Assembly (NCBI GenBank): GCA_030689285.1
Contig: JAUYJM010000073.1
Location: 1-16,352, forward strand
Length of the DNA: 16,352 nt
Source of the DNA: a bacterium
GTDB lineage: Bacteria; Patescibacteriota; Minisyncoccia; Phycocordibacterales; GCA-002787175
Direction: 5' to 3'
Both the position numbers and the translations under genes were made by a program. The notes under the pieces were generated by a model. That model saw only the letters and a program-made list of their open reading frames with translations. It was not told the DNA's origin and searched no databases. Of this stretch, positions 13,895-16,352 are shown in pieces. Each line of letters starts with the position of its first letter. Positions within the stretch are counted from its first letter, which is position 1.

Positions 13895-14000
13895 CCCCGT
13901 TAGAGATTTGGTGGACTCACCGGGAATCGAACCCGGACCTCGGCAATGCGAATGCCGCGTAATACCATTTTACTATGAGCCCGTACTATCTCTAACGGGG
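13895..14000 (-). repeat. 13-bp complementary arms flanking the nested tRNA
   Basis: CCCCGTTAGAGAT (14000-13988 on the minus strand) is the exact complement of ATCTCTAACGGGG (13907-13895). The first arm begins right after A37 of the outer tRNA. The second is followed by CGGGTT and then the 3' strand of the anticodon stem. An alternative 4-bp helix ACCC (14001-13998) with GGGT (13893-13890) next to unpaired bases loosely resembles a relaxed bulge-helix-bulge. Confidence 0.9.
13909..13982 (-). tRNA. tRNA-Ala(CGC), nested inside the interrupted tRNA
   Basis: A complete 74-nt cloverleaf. Acceptor GGGCTCA/TGAGTCC carries the G3-U70 pair that defines alanine tRNAs. D arm GTAAAATGGTATTAC has 4 pairs. 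Anticodon stem CGGCA/TGCCG holds loop TTCGCAT, giving anticodon CGC for codon GCG. The T arm is CCGGG-TTCGATT-CCCGG, and the end is ACCA with CCA encoded. It begins 5 nt after the left 13-nt arm and ends 1 nt before the right arm. It has no promoter or terminator of its own and must be cut out of the outer transcript. Confidence 0.95.
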
Positions 14001-14053
14001 TGAAAATGACGTGTCATACCACTAGACCATAGGCCCTTTTAAAACTCATGGGT

Positions 14054-14082
14054 ATCTTACGGAACGATTCGGAATACAGCAA
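14054..14082 (-). promoter_or_regulatory. Promoter of the nested tRNA unit
   Basis: On the minus strand TTGCTG (14082-14077), a 17-nt spacer and TAAGAT (14059-14054). The start would be near 14047, about 11 nt ahead of the outer tRNA 5' end. Confidence 0.5.
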
Positions 14083-14135
14083 AATACTAATACAAATCTG
14101 CCTGTTTGAGAAGGGTAAAAATGGTAACTATCCAC

Positions 14136-14218
14136 TTTCTGCCCACCCCTCCTGCCCGAGGAGGGGATTGAGGGGTGGTGGGAGCGGCAAGGAGGGATTT
14201 TTTCTCTTTTTTTAAGGG
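14136..14218 (+). repeat. Dispersed direct repeat, copy B
   Basis: Same unit and orientation as 7257-7340. It differs mainly in the middle (GGGGATTGA in place of AGAGGGAATACGG) and in the T-rich tail. CCACCCCTC can pair with GAGGGGTGG. It lies between the second kinase and the nested tRNA promoter, in a gap with no gene. Confidence 0.8.
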
Positions 14219-14274
14219 AGAATTGGGAGGCAACCGCGTAGTAAATCCTCAAACCACTAAGTTCTTAAAACCGT

Positions 14275-15849
14275 CTACGACCTTTTTAGCCGTATGAAAA
14301 CCGTAGTCCCCATTCCTTCACCTTCCGACTCTATCCAAATCTTTCCGCCATGTCTTATTACTATTTGTTTCGCTATAAAAAGTCCTATTCCGATACCTTC
14401 AGTATCTATTTTCGTAGCTTCCTTGGTTCGGAAAAACTTGCTAAACACACGGCCCATATCAAAGTTTGCGATACCTATTCCGGTGTCTTTTATCTGAATC
14501 GTTACACTTGCCTTACTAGCCATAGCTGTCAACCTCACCTCGCCTCCACTTTTCTTTGCATAAGTAAAGGCATTTTCCAGCACTATTTGAAAGACCGACA
14601 TAATTCTCTGCTTGTCGGCAAAGATGTGAGGCAATCCATCAGGTAAATCATTAATAAACTTTACTCCGTAGTTTTTACCGAACTGAACATAAGGTTCTTC
14701 TGTCTCTTTAAAAAGTTCGTTGATTGAAAGCGAACTAAAACGATAACGGTAATTTTTGTTTTCCACATCTGTTCCTTCAATTAAAATGTTTGTAAGCTCA
14801 ATGAGACGGTTATCCGCGCTTTTTATCTGCTTCGCGAGCTCTCTGGCTTCGTCCAGTTTTTCCGTACCCGCTATCGTCTCCGCCACCCATTTTATATGAG
14901 TAAGCGGCGTGCGAAATTTGTGTGTAACCACATTTACAAATTCATATTTCAGAGCATCAACTTCCTTTATTTTGCGCCACACCAAATAACCGATAAATAC
15001 CGAGACCACGCCGGAGAGAAGCGGCACCGCCCAAGCAGGGAAGCCCTCAAACCTGTCGGCCGCCAAATCGCTGAAATAGTTGGCGCTGATTATCATAAAA
15101 CTGACCGCTACAATCAAAAAGAAGTAAAGAAGCGCGCGTTTGGCCAAAACCCTTATAGACAAAAGTTCATATTTTAGTATCGCGTACGCGAAAAACACCG
15201 TGTAAAGACCGAAAGTCATAGCATACATAGGATTTATCTCTATGTCGTACATTAGAGGCAGAATGAAGACCGAGGCGGTATAACCGTAACACAACCCTAT
15301 CAAAAAATACCTTAATCTGGCTCTCAAAATGCCGACAGACCCCCGAAACGCCAGAACAAGATGCGTGAGGAAATAAACTGGGATTATGTTTTGGTAAACC
15401 CGCATCAGCCAGTAAAATTCGCCCGGCACGTAGTAATAGTTAAAATACATTTTAGGCACGGGCATGTCCAAAAACAAACGCGGATACGTTATGAAAAACA
15501 CGGTAAGGACGGTCGCCAAGAGATAGACCGACGCTATCCAATATCTCTGTTGCCATTCCTTGCCGAGCACGGCAAACACGAGATGGTTGTTGAATGCCAC
15601 AAGCGGCACAATTATCAGGTTCCACTGGAGAGCGGCATCAGCCAGAAATATGTTACCCGTGTTTACGCCGATAAGATGCGTGGCATATATTATTGCCGTG
15701 CTGTATGTCAGACCGAAAAAAGTTATATTGACAGACCTTAGAGGATTTTTGAAAAGTACGAAAAAAGCCAAACAAACAGAGGTTGCAAGAAAGACTACGC
15801 ATACGGCGTTGTGATAAACTAGCGGCCAGTTTATTGGGTCAAGTGGCAT
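14275..15849 (-). CDS. Multi-pass membrane sensor histidine kinase
   Basis: 524 residues. Seven membrane helices fill about residues 13-226, followed by a pair at about 239-257 and 272-291. HisKA has phospho-acceptor His310 in FVNVVTHKFRTPLTHIKW. HATPase_c has N-box IVLENAFTYA (422-431), G1 DTGIGIANF (455-463), F-box FSKFFRT (469-475) and G2 GIGIGLFIAKQI (485-496). All catalytic motifs are present. No response regulator is adjacent. From residue 230 on, the protein lines up in layout with the kinase at 3695-4639 (His at 80 against 82), and residues 1-230 match the layout of the separate seven-helix protein at 3004-3684. AAGGA lies 9 nt before the ATG, which together with the promoter supports this start. 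Confidence 0.92.
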   Translation of the reverse strand: MPLDPINWPLVYHNAVCVVFLATSVCLAFFVLFKNPLRSVNITFFGLTYSTAIIYATHLIGVNTGNIFLADAALQWNLIIVPLVAFNNHLVFAVLGKEWQQRYWIASVYLLATVLTVFFITYPRLFLDMPVPKMYFNYYYVPGEFYWLMRVYQNIIPVYFLTHLVLAFRGSVGILRARLRYFLIGLCYGYTASVFILPLMYDIEINPMYAMTFGLYTVFFAYAILKYELLSIRVLAKRALLYFFLIVAVSFMIISANYFSDLAADRFEGFPAWAVPLLSGVVSVFIGYLVWRKIKEVDALKYEFVNVVTHKFRTPLTHIKWVAETIAGTEKLDEARELAKQIKSADNRLIELTNILIEGTDVENKNYRYRFSSLSINELFKETEEPYVQFGKNYGVKFINDLPDGLPHIFADKQRIMSVFQIVLENAFTYAKKSGGEVRLTAMASKASVTIQIKDTGIGIANFDMGRVFSKFFRTKEATKIDTEGIGIGLFIAKQIVIRHGGKIWIESEGEGMGTTVFIRLKRS

Positions 15850-15877
15850 ATTTAGCTATCCTTAATTTGCAGTTTAA

Positions 15878-15907
15878 ATTATATACCTATTATATACCTC
15901 GCGACAA
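15878..15907 (-). promoter_or_regulatory. Promoter of the second histidine kinase
   Basis: On the minus strand TTGTCG (15907-15902), an 18-nt spacer and TATAAT (15883-15878). A second TATAAT lies at 15894-15889 as part of the direct repeat AGGTATATAAT. The predicted leader is about 22 nt. It diverges from the tRNA-Ala promoter, whose -35 begins 15 nt away. Confidence 0.6.
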
Positions 15908-15921
15908 AATAATAGTACAAC

Positions 15922-15950
15922 TTTAAAAAACTTCAGATTTTTGGTATAGT
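15922..15950 (+). promoter_or_regulatory. Promoter of tRNA-Ala(UGC)
   Basis: TTTAAA (15922-15927), a 17-nt spacer and TATAGT (15945-15950), with TG one base ahead, making an extended -10. The pre-tRNA leader from about 15957 is roughly 80 nt and contains the hairpin CCCCGC (15995-16000) with GCGGGG (16011-16016). Confidence 0.5.
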
Positions 15951-16037
15951 TTTTCGTAGTGGGGATTATGCAATTACTTTTATTCCGAAAGACACCCCGC
16001 GAGGTTGCCTGCGGGGATAGGACGAAAAAATTTTATT

Positions 16038-16113
16038 GGGCCCTTAGCTTAGTTGGTAGAGCGCCACATTTGCAATGTGGAGGTCACCGGTTCGAACCCG
16101 GTAGGGTCCACCA
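16038..16113 (+). tRNA. tRNA-Ala(UGC)
   Basis: A complete 76-nt cloverleaf: acceptor GGGCCCT/AGGGTCC with the alanine G3-U70 pair, D arm GCTTAGTTGGTAGAGC, anticodon stem CCACA/TGTGG with loop TTTGCAA (anticodon UGC), variable AGGTC, T arm ACCGG-TTCGAAC-CCGGT and encoded ACCA. UGC can read all alanine codons by wobble, so the nested Ala(CGC) is probably redundant for decoding. Confidence 0.97.
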
Positions 16114-16144
16114 AACGAAACATTGTCGGAATTAAGAAAACGGA

Positions 16145-16209
16145 GCGATTTTGCGGGAGCCAAAATCGCGCTGTCAATTTTTTCAAAACCCTTTCCGCCT
16201 ACGGCGGAA
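16145..16209. other. Two hairpins downstream of tRNA-Ala(UGC)
   Basis: GCGATTTTG (16145-16153) pairs with CAAAATCGC (16161-16169) around a 7-nt loop, with a TTTTTT run about 9 nt further on. TTCCGCC (16193-16199) pairs with GGCGGAA (16203-16209). Either could help end the tRNA transcript, but neither is a textbook terminator. No reliable gene is seen from 16114 to the window end. Confidence 0.45.
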
Positions 16210-16352
16210 GCCGTGAATTCCCAAAGCTCCCCCCAATTGCATGAAAGCGTTTTATCTTTGAGAACAGGGTTCGAGCCGATTTTTTGGAAAAACTCTTTCC
16301 ACGCGAAATAGTTTTCGCCTTTTTCCAAAATAACGGCTTCTCTCAAAGACAA

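Larger units (their letters stand above)
13855..14036 (-). tRNA. Interrupted tRNA-Glu(UUC) hosting another tRNA in its anticodon arm
   Basis: The 5' half runs 14036-14000: acceptor GGGCCTA, D arm GTCTAGTGGTATGAC, anticodon stem CGTCA and loop TTTTCAC, where U33, anticodon UUC, A37 and C38 fit tRNA-Glu. The 3' half runs 13888-13855: stem TGACG, a 4-nt variable loop, T arm GCGAG-TTCGATT-CTCGC, acceptor TAGGTCC and discriminator A. CCA is not encoded. Acceptor (7 pairs with one G-U) and anticodon stem (5 of 5) match across the gap, so both halves belong to one tRNA of 71 nt before CCA. The 111-nt insert (13889-13999 or 13890-14000) holds complementary 13-nt arms and a complete tRNA-Ala. The exact splice points are inferred; other junctions would change the anticodon. 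Pair 3-70 is G-U, which is unusual for Glu. It could also be a broken relic. Confidence 0.8.

Noticed and set aside
13855..14036. Group I or group II intron in the outer tRNA
   Set aside because: The insert is 111 nt and 74 of these are a complete tRNA, leaving no room for a catalytic core.
14046..14252. Minus-strand frames at 14046-14252 and 7185-7370 that share the peptide SSGRRGGQK
   Set aside because: The shared peptide comes from the shared DNA repeat (copies A and B), not from related proteins.
16044..16352. Minus-strand frame open to the right edge (102 codons)
   Set aside because: Its last third (GPYRVRTGDLHIANVALYQLS) is the familiar false translation of the antisense of a tRNA-Ala gene, and the rest crosses two hairpins. 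It begins at a TTG on the window edge. A real gene could still start outside, but nothing supports it.

Overview
The window reads as chromosomal DNA of a small-genome bacterium, most likely a member of the Candidate Phyla Radiation (Patescibacteria, Parcubacteria-like). This is inference from gene style, not from a marker phylogeny. Genes are compact, Shine-Dalgarno sites are mostly absent, several promoters sit so close to the start codon that the mRNAs would be leaderless, and long imperfect hairpins fill the gaps between genes. Presence of ribosomal protein bL9 argues against the CPR groups that lost it.

Layout. 1-570: no confident gene; a perfect 28-nt palindrome, a 162-nt long-hairpin repeat and a terminator. 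571-1968 (minus): a secreted peptidoglycan-binding/fibronectin-like protein and, upstream of it, a stand-alone PAS protein. 2251-4639 (plus): a signalling cassette made of an ECF-like sigma factor, a 43-residue lmo0937-type membrane peptide overlapping it by ATGA, a 7-helix membrane protein and a histidine kinase. 4692-6929 (minus): recR and dnaB with a second long hairpin between them. 6930-7496: non-coding and rich in repeats. 7497-9948 (minus): cysS and corA. 10216-12234 (plus): S41 C-terminal processing protease and rplI, with a third long hairpin between them. 12278-13663 (minus): purB. 13855-14036 (minus): a tRNA gene interrupted in its anticodon loop by a second complete tRNA gene. 14275-15849 (minus): a second membrane histidine kinase. 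16038-16113 (plus): tRNA-Ala(UGC).

The standout is the nested tRNA locus. An outer tRNA with a UUC anticodon (Glu) is split between its anticodon loop and the 3' strand of the anticodon stem by about 111 nt. The insert is a 13-nt arm, a complete tRNA-Ala(CGC) with encoded CCA, and the exact complement of the 13-nt arm. Acceptor and anticodon stems of the outer tRNA pair perfectly across the insert, and one promoter and one strong terminator bracket the whole unit. The insert is too short and has the wrong shape for a group I intron. Processing of the inner tRNA by RNase P and a 3' nuclease would release two tRNA halves held by the 13-bp helix, much like the split tRNAs of Nanoarchaeum.

Second-tier observations: the 7-helix protein plus the first kinase are colinear with the second kinase (7+2 helices, then HisKA), which looks like gene fission or fusion; a family of 100-165-bp long-hairpin elements, two of them with shared ends and two with shared cores; an 83-bp dispersed direct repeat in two copies; and a perfect palindrome over the dnaB promoter.
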